The translations under genes were made by a program, and so were the position numbers. Under the pieces are notes generated by a model that was not told the origin of the DNA, ran no database searches, and worked only from the letters and a program-made list of their open reading frames with translations. A stretch of DNA of 64,000 nucleotides from JACDBZ01 sp038233215 (GTDB lineage: Bacteria; Chloroflexota; Limnocylindria; QHBO01), in NCBI GenBank assembly GCA_038233215.1, contig JBBSML010000005.1, positions 1 through 64,000 of the forward strand, given 5' to 3'. This document shows positions 1 to 7,401 of the stretch, piece after piece (position 1 is the first letter of the stretch; each line of letters begins with the position of its first letter).

Positions 1-2
1 TG

Positions 3-449
3 GCCGCCGGCTCTTCGTCCGAACGGCTCGTCGAGATCCACGGCTCGATTCGCGAGTCAGCCTGCCTGAGCTGCGGAGATCGGCGGCCGATGCCCGAAAC
101 CCTCGATCGAGTGCGGGCCGGCGATCCTGACCCTGCCTGCCTGTCCTGCGGCGGCATGGTGAAATCGGCCACGGTCAGCTTCGGCCAGAACCTCGACCCG
201 GTGCTCCTCGCTCGATGCGAAGAGGCGGCCGCGAATTGCGACTTCTTCCTGGCGATCGGCACCGGTCTCTCGGTGTATCCAGTCGCCCGGCTTCCCGAGA
301 CCGCCCTCGCCGCAGGTGCGCGACTCGTCATCGTCAACGCCGAACCGACGCCGCTTGATTTCGAGGCGCATGCCGTCCTGCGCGGCCGCGCCGGCGAACT
401 CCTGCCGGAGCTGCTCGAGGCTGTCGTCGGCGACAGGCGTGGGGCGTGA
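3..449 (+). CDS. Sir2-family NAD-dependent protein deacylase, 3' part
   Basis: Only the C-terminal 148 residues are in the window; the reading frame is open from the left edge. The segment starts just before the catalytic-histidine region (EIHGS). It carries the two CxxC pairs of the sirtuin zinc ribbon (CLSC twice) and then the Rossmann-fold signatures GTGLSVYP and NAEPTPLD, which contact NAD. Sirtuins remove acyl groups from protein lysines and consume NAD. The NAD-binding GAG motif of the N-terminus lies outside the window, so start and full length cannot be given. The gene ends in TGA; the following 276 bases have no gene I can support. Confidence 0.93.
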   Translation, partial: AAGSSSERLVEIHGSIRESACLSCGDRRPMPETLDRVRAGDPDPACLSCGGMVKSATVSFGQNLDPVLLARCEEAAANCDFFLAIGTGLSVYPVARLPETALAAGARLVIVNAEPTPLDFEAHAVLRGRAGELLPELLEAVVGDRRGA

Positions 450-725
450 CTCCGGCGGTGCCAGGCGTCGCTCTCTCCGAAGCGATCAACCGCAAGATCG
501 TTCGGCACGCATCGCCGCATGCGGCGCATCGGCGCCTCTTCGCTTCTCTGCCAAGCTATTCCACCGCTGGGTGAATGGCGGACCCGGGCAACTCGAGTCT
601 GCGAGATACCCGGCCGGTGGGTACGTAGGCGTCATGTGACCGAGTCGCTGCGTCATTCCGGCTAAATCGACCCGTGGGCGGGGTATTCGGCAGATTCACG
701 CCCTCGGGCGTCACGGATGGCGATG
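450..725. other. Intergenic stretch between convergent sirtuin and panB
   Basis: No credible gene is seen on either strand. The stretch holds a 12-base palindrome (GCCGCATGCGGC, near 519-530), but no clear hairpin with a T-tract. Short open frames here lack start signals and family resemblance. Confidence 0.5.
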
Positions 726-1595
726 TCAGGAAGGATCGCCGCCATTGCGGAGTTCGGCCTCGAAGGCTCGGAGCTCGTCGCTCGCGATCTTGTACTCGTG
801 CTCGTCTGTTGGGTAGGCGCCCGAGCGAACGTCCGCCGCGAAGGCTTCCAGCGCGCGCCTGGTTTCGCCGGCGAGGTCGGCGTAGCGCTTTACGAACCGG
901 GGCGCCGCACCCTCGTTGATGCCGAGCAGGTCATGCCAGACCAGCACCTGGCCATCGCAGCCCGGTCCGCCGCCGATGCCGATGGTGGGGATCTTCAGGG
1001 CCGCGGTGACGTGTGCCCCGATCCGGGCCGGCACCGATTCGAGGACCAGAGTGAAGCAGCCCGCGGCCTCGAGCTCGTGCGCATCGGCGAGGAGGCGGCT
1101 GGCTGCGGTTGCCGTCCGGCCCTGCGCCTTCATGCCGCCCAGCATCGTTGCAGACTGGGGCGTCAGGCCGAGATGGCCCATGACCGGGATGCCGGCCCCC
1201 ACGATGCTTCGCACACGCGAGGTCATCGGTCCGGCGCCCTCGAGCTTGACAGCATCCGCGCCCGCCTTGATCAGGCGCACGGCGTTGGCGACCGCATCGG
1301 CGTCGGAGGCCTGGAAGGAGCCGAACGGCATGTCGCCGATGATCAGCGATCGTGGTCTTGCCCGCGCCACGGCGGAGGTCAGCATGACCGCCTCGTCCAT
1401 GGTCACCGGCACGGTCGATTCGTAGCCAAGGACGTTGTTGCCGGCCGAGTCGCCGACCAGGATGAGGTCGATCCCTGCTTGAGACGCAAAGTGCGCCGAC
1501 GGATGGTCGTAGGCAGTGACCATCACGATCTTGGTGCCGGCACGCTTCATGGCGCCGATCTCGGGGACGGTCAACGCTTCGCGGATTTGCTTCAC
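726..1595 (-). CDS. panB: 3-methyl-2-oxobutanoate hydroxymethyltransferase
   Basis: PanB transfers a one-carbon unit from methylene-tetrahydrofolate to alpha-ketoisovalerate, giving ketopantoate, the first committed step of pantothenate and CoA synthesis, in the cytoplasm. The 289-residue protein is of normal length. It shows the family blocks VTAYDHPSAHFA, VGDSAGNNVLGYESTVPVT (metal and substrate site), VKLEGAG, GHLGLTPQS and IGIGGGPGCDGQVLV. It is the last gene of a minus-strand unit after the DUF2520 protein and panC; a gap of about 130 bases separates it from panC and may hold a 36-codon frame. PanE is not visible; the DUF2520 Rossmann protein upstream may be related to that step. Confidence 0.97.
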   Translation of the reverse strand: MKQIREALTVPEIGAMKRAGTKIVMVTAYDHPSAHFASQAGIDLILVGDSAGNNVLGYESTVPVTMDEAVMLTSAVARARPRSLIIGDMPFGSFQASDADAVANAVRLIKAGADAVKLEGAGPMTSRVRSIVGAGIPVMGHLGLTPQSATMLGGMKAQGRTATAASRLLADAHELEAAGCFTLVLESVPARIGAHVTAALKIPTIGIGGGPGCDGQVLVWHDLLGINEGAAPRFVKRYADLAGETRRALEAFAADVRSGAYPTDEHEYKIASDELRAFEAELRNGGDPS

Positions 1596-1636
1596 GCGCG
1601 AAGCGTCGCCCTAGCGGCCGGCGTTGTCAACGCGGG

Positions 1637-1747
1637 TCACTCGACGTGGAGGTCGACCACCGACGCGAGGTTCCGCTTCAGCGTATCGACCAGCTCGCGG
1701 ACCGGGATGCCGCCGGTTGATTGTTCGCTAGCGTTCGAGGCACACAT
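1637..1747 (-). CDS. Possible 36-residue protein between panC and panB
   Basis: An ATG-initiated frame overlaps the last 20 bases of panC and fills most of the panC-panB gap. The product ends in an amphipathic stretch (PVRELVDTLKRNLASVVDLH). This faintly resembles the N-terminus of the phage-holin/Actinobacterial Holin-X-like proteins, but no membrane segment follows. There is no clear ribosome binding site. It may be a remnant or a chance frame; I see no way to assign a function. Confidence 0.22.
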   Translation of the reverse strand: MCASNASEQSTGGIPVRELVDTLKRNLASVVDLHVE

Positions 1748-2522
1748 TGTCGATGAGCCGCGTGGCACCGATGCGAACGGCAGCGCAGATCATGGGACCA
1801 TCGAAATCGGCAAGAGCCACGTACTCGACAGTCAGGCCGCGCTCGGCGTCGAGTACGGCGCGTGCTGCCTGCACGGCATCTTCGCCGGACCGATGCGCCG
1901 CCAATCCGGCCTCGAGGGCTCTGGGCAGAGCCAGCGCGGTGGTTCGTTCAGCCGTTGAAAGGAAGACGTTGCGCGATGAAAGCGCCAGCCCGTCCGAATC
2001 ACGAATGGTCGGCACCGCCACGATCTTGATCGGGACGTTCAGGTCGGCTATCAGACGCTTGACCACGGCCACCTGCTGAGCGTCCTTGCTGCCGAAGAAG
2101 GCGACGCCTGGTCGCACGATCGAGAAGAGCTTGGTGCACACGGTGGCCACGGCCCTGAAATGGCCCGGGCGGGAGGCCCCTTCGAGCGTGGTCGCGAGCG
2201 CGCCAGGCTCGACCCACGTGTCAAAGCCTGAAGGGTAAAGCTCCTCAACGGACGGGGCGAACAGCAGGTCAACGCCCGCACCGTCGGCGGCTCTCGCGTC
2301 GGCCGCTTCATCTCGGGGGTATCGCGCCAGGTCGTCGGCAGCGCTGAACTGCGACGGATTGACGAAGAGGCTCACGACGACCGTGTCACACGCCTCGCGT
2401 GCCGTTCGCATGAGCGCGATGTGACCCTCGTGGAAGGCGCCCATGGTGGGCACGAGGCCGACTCGGCCTTCGGGGACTCGGAGTGCTTCTCGTACCTCGG
2501 ATACGGTGCGGAGAATCCTCAT
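1728..2522 (-). CDS. panC: Pantoate--beta-alanine ligase (pantothenate synthetase)
   Basis: PanC joins pantoate to beta-alanine using ATP to make pantothenate. The 264-residue protein has the nucleotidyl-transferase HIGH-like motif (PTMGAFHEGHIALM, residues about 25-38), FVNPSQF, the FGSKDAQQ block and the KMSKS-like region with SSRN. It is slightly shorter than the typical 280-290 residues, mostly at the C-terminal dimer domain. Its ATG overlaps the TGA of the upstream DUF2520 gene (ATGA), so the two are translationally coupled. Together with panB downstream it forms the pantothenate unit. Confidence 0.96.
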   Translation of the reverse strand: MRILRTVSEVREALRVPEGRVGLVPTMGAFHEGHIALMRTAREACDTVVVSLFVNPSQFSAADDLARYPRDEAADARAADGAGVDLLFAPSVEELYPSGFDTWVEPGALATTLEGASRPGHFRAVATVCTKLFSIVRPGVAFFGSKDAQQVAVVKRLIADLNVPIKIVAVPTIRDSDGLALSSRNVFLSTAERTTALALPRALEAGLAAHRSGEDAVQAARAVLDAERGLTVEYVALADFDGPMICAAVRIGATRLIDNVCLER

Positions 2523-3193
2523 CGGTGGGTCGCCTTGGCCAGTGCCCGGTACATCGGGACCAGCTCGGGTGCGCGCTCCTCGAGTGCCGCCAGGTGAGCG
2601 TCGACCGTCGCCTGGTCCCCGCGGGCAATCGGTCCTGTCAGGTCGAAGCCGTTCTCGATCGTGCGGAGCATCAATGGCACGATCGCTTCCGGTGGTGCGC
2701 CTGCCTGCGCGAGCAGCTGTGTTGCAACCCGATGGAGCGTGACCACGAAGTTGCCGCCGATGACTGCCGCCGCGTGGTAGAGGGCTCGGTCAGCGTCCTC
2801 CACTTCGAACGGTTGCAGCCCGAGTGCTGCGGCCAGCCATCGTGCACGGTCGAGCGCGCCATCGGTCTCACCGCTGATGGCGCCCCAGGCACCGTCCAAC
2901 TGCTCCGGACCGCGTTCGAGCGTCAACGTCTGGAGCGGGTGCACGCTGAATCGACTCTCATGGGGGTCCAGCGCCATCAAATTCGTAACGCCACTGACGT
3001 GGCAGATCCACGGTCCCGCCGGCACGCCACGCGCGACCTCGGCGATCACTCGATCGGGAACCGCGAGGATGACCAGCTCCGCCTCTGGATCGGGGAGTCT
3101 GCCAACGGTGATATGCACTTCGGCGTCCCGGAGCCGCGCGGCGAGCACGGTGCCGGCCCGTCCTTCGCCCATGAGGTGGATGGAATCGAACAT
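2519..3193 (-). CDS. Rossmann-like and DUF2520 domain protein
   Basis: A 224-residue protein with an N-terminal Rossmann fold (MGEGRAGT, nucleotide-binding loop near residues 8-15; VILAVPD near 46) and a C-terminal helical DUF2520 domain with the HPLQTL and YHAAAVIGGNF blocks. The fold is that of NADP-dependent 6-phosphogluconate-dehydrogenase-like reductases. This family is often found beside panC, and it may supply or replace ketopantoate reductase, but that is inference. It opens the minus-strand pantothenate unit. A TAGACT hexamer lies 9 bases before its ATG. Confidence 0.88.
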   Translation of the reverse strand: MFDSIHLMGEGRAGTVLAARLRDAEVHITVGRLPDPEAELVILAVPDRVIAEVARGVPAGPWICHVSGVTNLMALDPHESRFSVHPLQTLTLERGPEQLDGAWGAISGETDGALDRARWLAAALGLQPFEVEDADRALYHAAAVIGGNFVVTLHRVATQLLAQAGAPPEAIVPLMLRTIENGFDLTGPIARGDQATVDAHLAALEERAPELVPMYRALAKATHR

Positions 3194-3202
3194 GGACTGT
3201 CC

Positions 3203-3208
3203 AGTCTA
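3203..3208 (-). promoter_or_regulatory. -10 hexamer TAGACT for the pantothenate unit
   Basis: Read on the minus strand, TAGACT ends 9 bases before the ATG of the DUF2520 gene with no Shine-Dalgarno sequence between. This fits a leaderless or near-leaderless transcript. Confidence 0.5.
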
Positions 3209-3286
3209 GGGCGCGCACGCATCGGCATCCGAGCAGCCTAAGGCTTGCTCGCCGATACGCTCGCCGATGGCGACCGTACAGACAAC

Positions 3287-3616
3287 ATGGGCACACAGAC
3301 TGACGACCTTCGGACTTGGACGCAGTTGCGGATGCGTCAGCGAAACCTATCCCACGCGCAGCTCGCGCAGAAGTGCGGTCTCGACCGCAGCACGGTCACC
3401 CGCTTTCTCGGTAGGGATCGCCGTCCGACCTTCGATGTCGCCATGCGGATCGTAGAGGCACTCTACGACACGTCGTGCACCCCACTGGTGGATCAGATGC
3501 GCGATCTGGTCGCGGGTCCGAAGCGGGTCGAGGCGGCCTTGAGATCCGATCCGTTGCTCCACCCCACGCATGTCGACGTGGTCATGCGGCAGTACCTCGA
3601 GCGTCGCGCGGCCTGA
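3287..3616 (+). CDS. XRE-family helix-turn-helix protein
   Basis: A 109-residue protein with an XRE/Cro-type helix-turn-helix at about residues 14-60 (LSHAQLAQKCGLDRSTVTRFL, then RRPTFDVAMRIVEAL). The remaining 45 residues are helical with no recognised domain. The ATG at 3287 is preferred over an in-frame TTG at 3245 because the helix-turn-helix starts soon after it; neither has a clear ribosome binding site. It stands alone between the divergent pantothenate unit and the convergent oxidoreductase gene. Target genes are unknown. Confidence 0.8.
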   Translation: MGTQTDDLRTWTQLRMRQRNLSHAQLAQKCGLDRSTVTRFLGRDRRPTFDVAMRIVEALYDTSCTPLVDQMRDLVAGPKRVEAALRSDPLLHPTHVDVVMRQYLERRAA

Positions 3617-3620
3617 CCTT

Positions 3621-3646
3621 CTGCCGGGGCCTTCGGCTTGCCCCCG
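3621..3646. terminator. Putative bidirectional hairpin terminator
   Basis: GCCGGGG and CCCCGGC pair around a 12-base loop, in the 44 bases between two convergent genes. There is no T-tract, so it is only a possible terminator. Confidence 0.4.
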
Positions 3647-3660
3647 GCGGGCATTCACAT

Positions 3661-5118
3661 TCACCGCAGGATTCCGCGCAGGGCCGAGCGAGCGGCATGG
3701 AGGCCGCACAGGCCGTGGACGCCTCCGCCGGGTGGGGTGGACGAGGAGCACACAAAGAGTCGCGGGTCCGGCGTGGAATAGGGATCCCAGCGAACCGCCG
3801 GCCGTGTGAAGAACTGTGCCCAGTGCTGGAGCCCGCCGTTGATATCGCCGCCGACGTAGTTCGCGTTGTAGGTCTCGAGCTCCGACGGGCGGAGCACGTG
3901 CCGCCCGACGATCCGATCTCGAGCGCCCGGGGCGAAGCGCTCGATCTGGCGCAGGATCGCGTCGGTTGCATCACCGGTCCAGCCGTTCGGCACGTGGCAG
4001 TAGGCCCACACCACGTGTTGACCCCCGGGTGCACGAGTCGAATCGAATGCCGATGGTTGGCTGAGCAGCACGAATGGGCGCTCGTGCACCTTCCCCCGCG
4101 CGACGGCCTCCTCCGAGGCCATCACCTCTTCCAGCCGCCCGCCCAGATGCACCGTTCCGGCCGCTCCGATGACAGGATCACGCCACGGGATAGGCCCGTC
4201 AAGGACTAGGTCCAGCTTGAAGGCGGCAGGGCCGTAGCGGTATCGACGCAACTGGGCGGCGTAGACCCCCCGAAGCCGGTCGCCGGCGAGCGCCAGGATC
4301 TGGCGCGGTGTCAGGTCGAGCAGCGCCACACGAGGAGATGCCAGCTCCTCCAGGCTCCGCACCTCGACGCCGGTCTCGATCTGGCCACCGAGTTCGCGAA
4401 GGACCGATGCCAGCGCATCGGTGATGCGCTGCGAGCCGCCGCGCGGAATGGGCCAGCCGACAGCGTGACCGCTCACGAGCAGGGCGAGCCCCAGACCGCC
4501 GCTCATGGGTGCCGACAGGGGCAGGAATGAATGGGCGCCGGCCCCGGCGAACAGCGCACGGGCGGCGGGCGAGCGAAATCGGCCTGCCAGTGTTGCGGCC
4601 GGAATCAGCGCCGGAAGGCCGAAGCGCCCGAGAGCGAATGGATGCCGCGCCAGGGCCATTGGTCGAATCGGTCCCAGCAGGGATGCGACGATGAGCTCCC
4701 AGTCGCGGACCAGCGGTGCGACCCAGCGCCCGTAGGTTCGTGCGTCGTGGTCGTTGCCGAACGAGGCCACCGTTTCAGGGATCCCGCGATGGACGAGCGC
4801 GGCCGAACCGTCATCGAGCGGATGCGCGATCTGGATCTGTGGCTCGATCCATTCGAGACCGTGACGCTCCAGATGGAGCTCGCGAAAGAGTGGCGAGGAA
4901 CGGCCCAGCGGATGGACCGCGCTGCAGACGTCGTGGATGACGCCGGGAAGCGTCAGCTCCGCCGAGCGGCAGCCGCCGCCGAGGGTGTCGCGCGCCTCGA
5001 GCAGCCGCACCGCCCGCCCCGCCCGGGCCAGCACGATCGCCGCGGCAAGGCCGTTCGGACCGCCGCCGACAACCACGGCATCCGTCTCCGTTGTGCTCGT
5101 GCGAACCGGCTTATGCAT
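3661..5118 (-). CDS. FAD-dependent oxidoreductase of the phytoene desaturase/PYROXD2 type
   Basis: A 485-residue flavoprotein with the dinucleotide-binding motif VVVGGGPNGLAAAIVLARAG near residues 15-34, the following acidic residue (LLEARDTLGGGC), and a C-terminal FAD-binding block (SSSTPPGGGVHGLCGLHAARSAL). Overall it resembles the CrtI/PYROXD2 branch of NAD(P)/FAD amine-oxidase-like enzymes rather than a true carotenoid desaturase. No carotenoid genes are next to it, so the substrate is unknown. It appears monocistronic. A TACCAT hexamer lies 7 bases upstream of the ATG, suggesting leaderless expression. Confidence 0.88.
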   Translation of the reverse strand: MHKPVRTSTTETDAVVVGGGPNGLAAAIVLARAGRAVRLLEARDTLGGGCRSAELTLPGVIHDVCSAVHPLGRSSPLFRELHLERHGLEWIEPQIQIAHPLDDGSAALVHRGIPETVASFGNDHDARTYGRWVAPLVRDWELIVASLLGPIRPMALARHPFALGRFGLPALIPAATLAGRFRSPAARALFAGAGAHSFLPLSAPMSGGLGLALLVSGHAVGWPIPRGGSQRITDALASVLRELGGQIETGVEVRSLEELASPRVALLDLTPRQILALAGDRLRGVYAAQLRRYRYGPAAFKLDLVLDGPIPWRDPVIGAAGTVHLGGRLEEVMASEEAVARGKVHERPFVLLSQPSAFDSTRAPGGQHVVWAYCHVPNGWTGDATDAILRQIERFAPGARDRIVGRHVLRPSELETYNANYVGGDINGGLQHWAQFFTRPAVRWDPYSTPDPRLFVCSSSTPPGGGVHGLCGLHAARSALRGILR

Positions 5119-5125
5119 GTGCGCA

Positions 5126-5131
5126 ATGGTA
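5126..5131 (-). promoter_or_regulatory. -10 hexamer TACCAT for the FAD oxidoreductase gene
   Basis: On the minus strand TACCAT ends 7 bases before the ATG at 5118, and no ribosome binding site intervenes. This is a leaderless-type promoter. Confidence 0.55.
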
Positions 5132-5372
5132 CGGTGCGCCGTCTCAGGTACCTCGGCGCAGCCAGCCAGCGCAGCGGGGTGGCCGCGGCGCTATTGAGCG
5201 GAGCGGAACGCCACGCTGTTGCGGACGTTGCCGGCGTATCGCCATTGGCGCCGGCGGTCCACGCACACAACAGTGGTCTCGCATGTCGCCTCGACGCGGT
5301 GGTGGCGCGCCACGGCCCCAATCGCCTGCTCCCAGAAGCGATCATTCATGCGTCGAACGATGGGGAAAAGGA

Positions 5373-5738
5373 TCAGTCGAAGGTGACCTCCACCAGCGGA
5401 GCCGATGCGACCATGAGCGCCCGGTCGATCCGCCACAGCCGCGCGATCGGCTCCAGGAAGCGCTCTCGCTCGGCGACCTCGGTGATGACGCGCGCGGTGG
5501 CCGGAAGGTCCGCCCGCGCACTGCGCTTCAGGTGAAACGTGATGCGCCGGTTCGCAACCATGTTGGCAAGCCAGGAACGCGGGCGTCCGGGGTGGCCGCT
5601 GATGAGGATGTGCCCGTCGACATTGTGGTAGACGAGCTCGATCCGTCGCGATTTACCCGATTTCCGTCCGATGGTCGTGATGTCCATCGTCTCGCCGTGC
5701 TTCAGCGTCTCGGCAACGCGATCGTCGAGTGCCATCAT
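5373..5738 (-). CDS. DDN-like nitroreductase/quinone reductase family protein (DUF385)
   Basis: The 121-residue protein matches the deazaflavin-dependent nitroreductase fold: TTIGRKSGKSRRIELVYH, then ILISGHPGRPRSWLANMVANRRITFHLK. This split-barrel family often uses coenzyme F420 to reduce quinones or nitro compounds; binding here is inferred from the family. Its start overlaps the end of the upstream serine protease gene by four bases, so the two are probably cotranscribed and coupled. A second candidate F420 enzyme (LLM family, near 60 kb) supports the idea that the host makes F420. Confidence 0.88.
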   Translation of the reverse strand: MMALDDRVAETLKHGETMDITTIGRKSGKSRRIELVYHNVDGHILISGHPGRPRSWLANMVANRRITFHLKRSARADLPATARVITEVAERERFLEPIARLWRIDRALMVASAPLVEVTFD

Positions 5739-6607
5739 TCGGTCACCGTCACGGTCTGCTCATCCGCGCCGCGTACGATCGTGATCTCGAGCGCGCCTTC
5801 GCCCGCGAGTGCCTCGAACAGGTCGTCGCCGCTCGTGATCGGCGTCTCGCCGACCGCCACAATCAAGTCGCCTGCCGCGATCCCGGCTTTCGAGGCGGGG
5901 GAGTCGTCCTCGACCTCGCGCACGAGGAGCCCGTCACGCTCCGGCAGACCGACCGAGCGTCGCAGCTGGCGGGCGACGTGCGACGGGGCCAGCCCAACCC
6001 CGAGTCGGCGCCGTGTGGGCGACTCGCCTCGACCGAGCGCATTGACCCTGTCGGCCAGCGCGGTATCGGCGGCGATGGCGAGGTAGAAGCCATGCCCGAG
6101 CCGGTTGGTGTTGATGCCGAGAAGCCGCCCGTCGAGATCCACCACGGGACCGCCAGAAGAGCCGGGCATGAGGGGAGCGGTGTGTTCGATTGCCCCCGCC
6201 ACGCGACGGCCCCGCGGTCCGCGGAACGATCGACCGGTGCCGCTCACGAAGCCGAAGGTGACGCGCGGGCCGTGTCCGTTGGGATTACCTAGCGCCATGA
6301 CTGCGCCACCAACCCCGGGTGCATCGGTGCCGAGCTCGAGCGCAGGCGCGCCATCGGTGGACGCTTCCAGGACGGCCAGGTCGCCATCGGCATCTACGCC
6401 GACGACCGTCGCGTCGACCGTTCGTCCATCGGCGAAGGTGACGCTGACCTCGTCGCCATGCAGGTTGTGCGCGTTGGTCAGGATCCGGTTCTCGCCGATC
6501 ACCACGCCGGAGCCGCCACGCCATCGGTTGCCGATTCCGACCACCGACGGTCCGACGCGCTCCGCTATCTCGCCGATTTCCCGGCCCAGGTCTGCCAGGG
6601 CTGTCAT
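5735..6607 (-). CDS. Trypsin-like (S1C, HtrA-type) serine protease with PDZ domain, no signal peptide
   Basis: A 290-residue protease. The catalytic triad is visible as H47 (TNAHN), D76 (GDLAVL) and S151 (PGSSGGPV). A PDZ domain covers about residues 200-290 (GLLVREVEDDSPASKAGIAAGDLIVAV). Unlike typical DegP/HtrA proteins there is no signal peptide or membrane anchor before the protease domain, so it should be cytoplasmic unless the start is misplaced. A GGAGAG ribosome binding site supports the ATG at 6607. It is divergent from an HxlR regulator, with a perfect inverted repeat between the starts, and is followed by the overlapping DDN-like gene. Confidence 0.92.
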   Translation of the reverse strand: MTALADLGREIGEIAERVGPSVVGIGNRWRGGSGVVIGENRILTNAHNLHGDEVSVTFADGRTVDATVVGVDADGDLAVLEASTDGAPALELGTDAPGVGGAVMALGNPNGHGPRVTFGFVSGTGRSFRGPRGRRVAGAIEHTAPLMPGSSGGPVVDLDGRLLGINTNRLGHGFYLAIAADTALADRVNALGRGESPTRRRLGVGLAPSHVARQLRRSVGLPERDGLLVREVEDDSPASKAGIAAGDLIVAVGETPITSGDDLFEALAGEGALEITIVRGADEQTVTVTE

Positions 6608-6636
6608 TGTTTGTTCTCTCCACTTCGTAGGATGCG

Positions 6637-6653
6637 ACTTGCAATACGCAAGT
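6637..6653. promoter_or_regulatory. Inverted repeat, likely HxlR operator
   Basis: ACTTGC-AATAC-GCAAGT has perfect 6-base arms around a 5-base spacer. It lies about 29 bases before the protease start and 47 bases before the HxlR start at 6701. HxlR dimers commonly bind such sites in divergent promoters, so it probably controls both genes. Confidence 0.55.
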
Positions 6654-6688
6654 TACTCCTCCCACAGCCGCTGTCAAGCCCGATGCCC

Positions 6689-6694
6689 TACGAT
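6689..6694 (+). promoter_or_regulatory. -10 hexamer TACGAT for the HxlR gene
   Basis: TACGAT ends 6 bases before the ATG at 6701. The spacing matches leaderless promoters elsewhere in this window and favours this ATG over the one at 6683. Confidence 0.5.
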
Positions 6695-6700
6695 CGTGGC

Positions 6701-7120
6701 ATGCCTCTCGCCCAGACCCCCCTCGCCGCCGCGCTCGAGCGCGTCGGCGACCGATGGAGCCTTCTCCTCATTGAGGCCTTGTTGCAGGGCCCGCGGCGGT
6801 TCGGTGAGCTGTCCGAGTCGATCAGCGGCCTGGCGCCGAATATCCTGTCCGAGCGGCTGAAGCGCCTCGAGGGGGAGCGGATCGTGCGGGCCACGCCCTA
6901 TTCGGAGCGCCCGCCCCGCTTCACCTATGCGTTGACCGATGAGGGCCTCGAGTTGGCCGGCGTCCTCCGCCTGCTGGCCGATTGGGGCTCGCGCGGCTCG
7001 GCTTCGGCGGAACCGATGCGCCATGCGCTGTGCGGCACGCCCGTCGAGGCACGCCTGTGGTGCCCGACCTGCGCCCGTGCCGTTGACCGGCCCGAAGCCG
7101 ACGAACTCCGCTTCGTCTGA
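6701..7120 (+). CDS. HxlR-family winged-helix regulator with C-terminal zinc-ribbon-like motif
   Basis: The 139-residue protein has the HxlR winged helix: ERVGDRWSLLLIEALLQGPRRFGELSESISGLAPNILSERLKRLE, then the wing with PPRFTYALTDEGLEL. The C-terminal 40 residues carry H-x2-C-x10-C-x2-C (RHALCG...WCPTC), which could bind zinc or sense thiol stress; this part is not usual in short HxlR proteins. The start is set by a -10 hexamer 6 bases upstream; an earlier in-frame ATG at 6683 is possible. It is divergent from the S1C protease and DDN-like genes, its probable targets along with itself. Confidence 0.87.
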   Translation: MPLAQTPLAAALERVGDRWSLLLIEALLQGPRRFGELSESISGLAPNILSERLKRLEGERIVRATPYSERPPRFTYALTDEGLELAGVLRLLADWGSRGSASAEPMRHALCGTPVEARLWCPTCARAVDRPEADELRFV

Positions 7121-7142
7121 CGGCCACCGGCGCTCGGTTCGC

Positions 7143-7373
7143 GTACCCCGGGGTGGGGTGTAACGGCCACTCGTTGGCCGCCAGACCCTCGGAGGGACTG
7201 AGTCAGGCGTCCACGGCCCTTATGGTTGGCTGCCCTGCCCACTGGGTGGGTAATCAGCCAATTCGTAGCTGATACACCCACGGGTGGGATGGGAAGGGAT
7301 GGGCGGTGGGTCCGGGCGGCCGCCCACTTCCAACGCCATCTTCGCGACTGAACGAAGCCGACCCATGGGTGGG
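7143..7373. repeat. Cluster of CCCA..GGGTGGG palindromic motifs
   Basis: Four related GC-rich palindromes lie in the 281 bases between two convergent genes: around 7145-7158 (CCCCGGGGTGGGG), 7238-7250 (CCCACTGGGTGGG), 7277-7288 (CCCACGGGTGGG) and 7362-7373 (CCCATGGGTGGG). A perfect CGGCCA/TGGCCG hairpin at 7164-7180 may end the HxlR transcript. No gene is seen here. The role is unknown; REP-like or repeated transcription-stop elements are possible. Confidence 0.6.
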
Positions 7374-7401
7374 AACGAGGGCGGTTCGGGAACAGCGTCA
7401 G

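Noticed and set aside
717..1958. 413-codon plus-strand frame opposite panB and panC
   Set aside because: It lies over two well-supported genes on the other strand, and its translation is Arg/Gly/His-rich without any family pattern. High GC content makes such antisense frames common.
5191..5436. 81-codon minus-strand frame (or 52 codons from an inner ATG at 5349) between the DDN-like and FAD oxidoreductase genes
   Set aside because: It overlaps the end of the DDN-like gene, has no ribosome binding site or -10 hexamer, and resembles no family I know. It could still be a real small protein.
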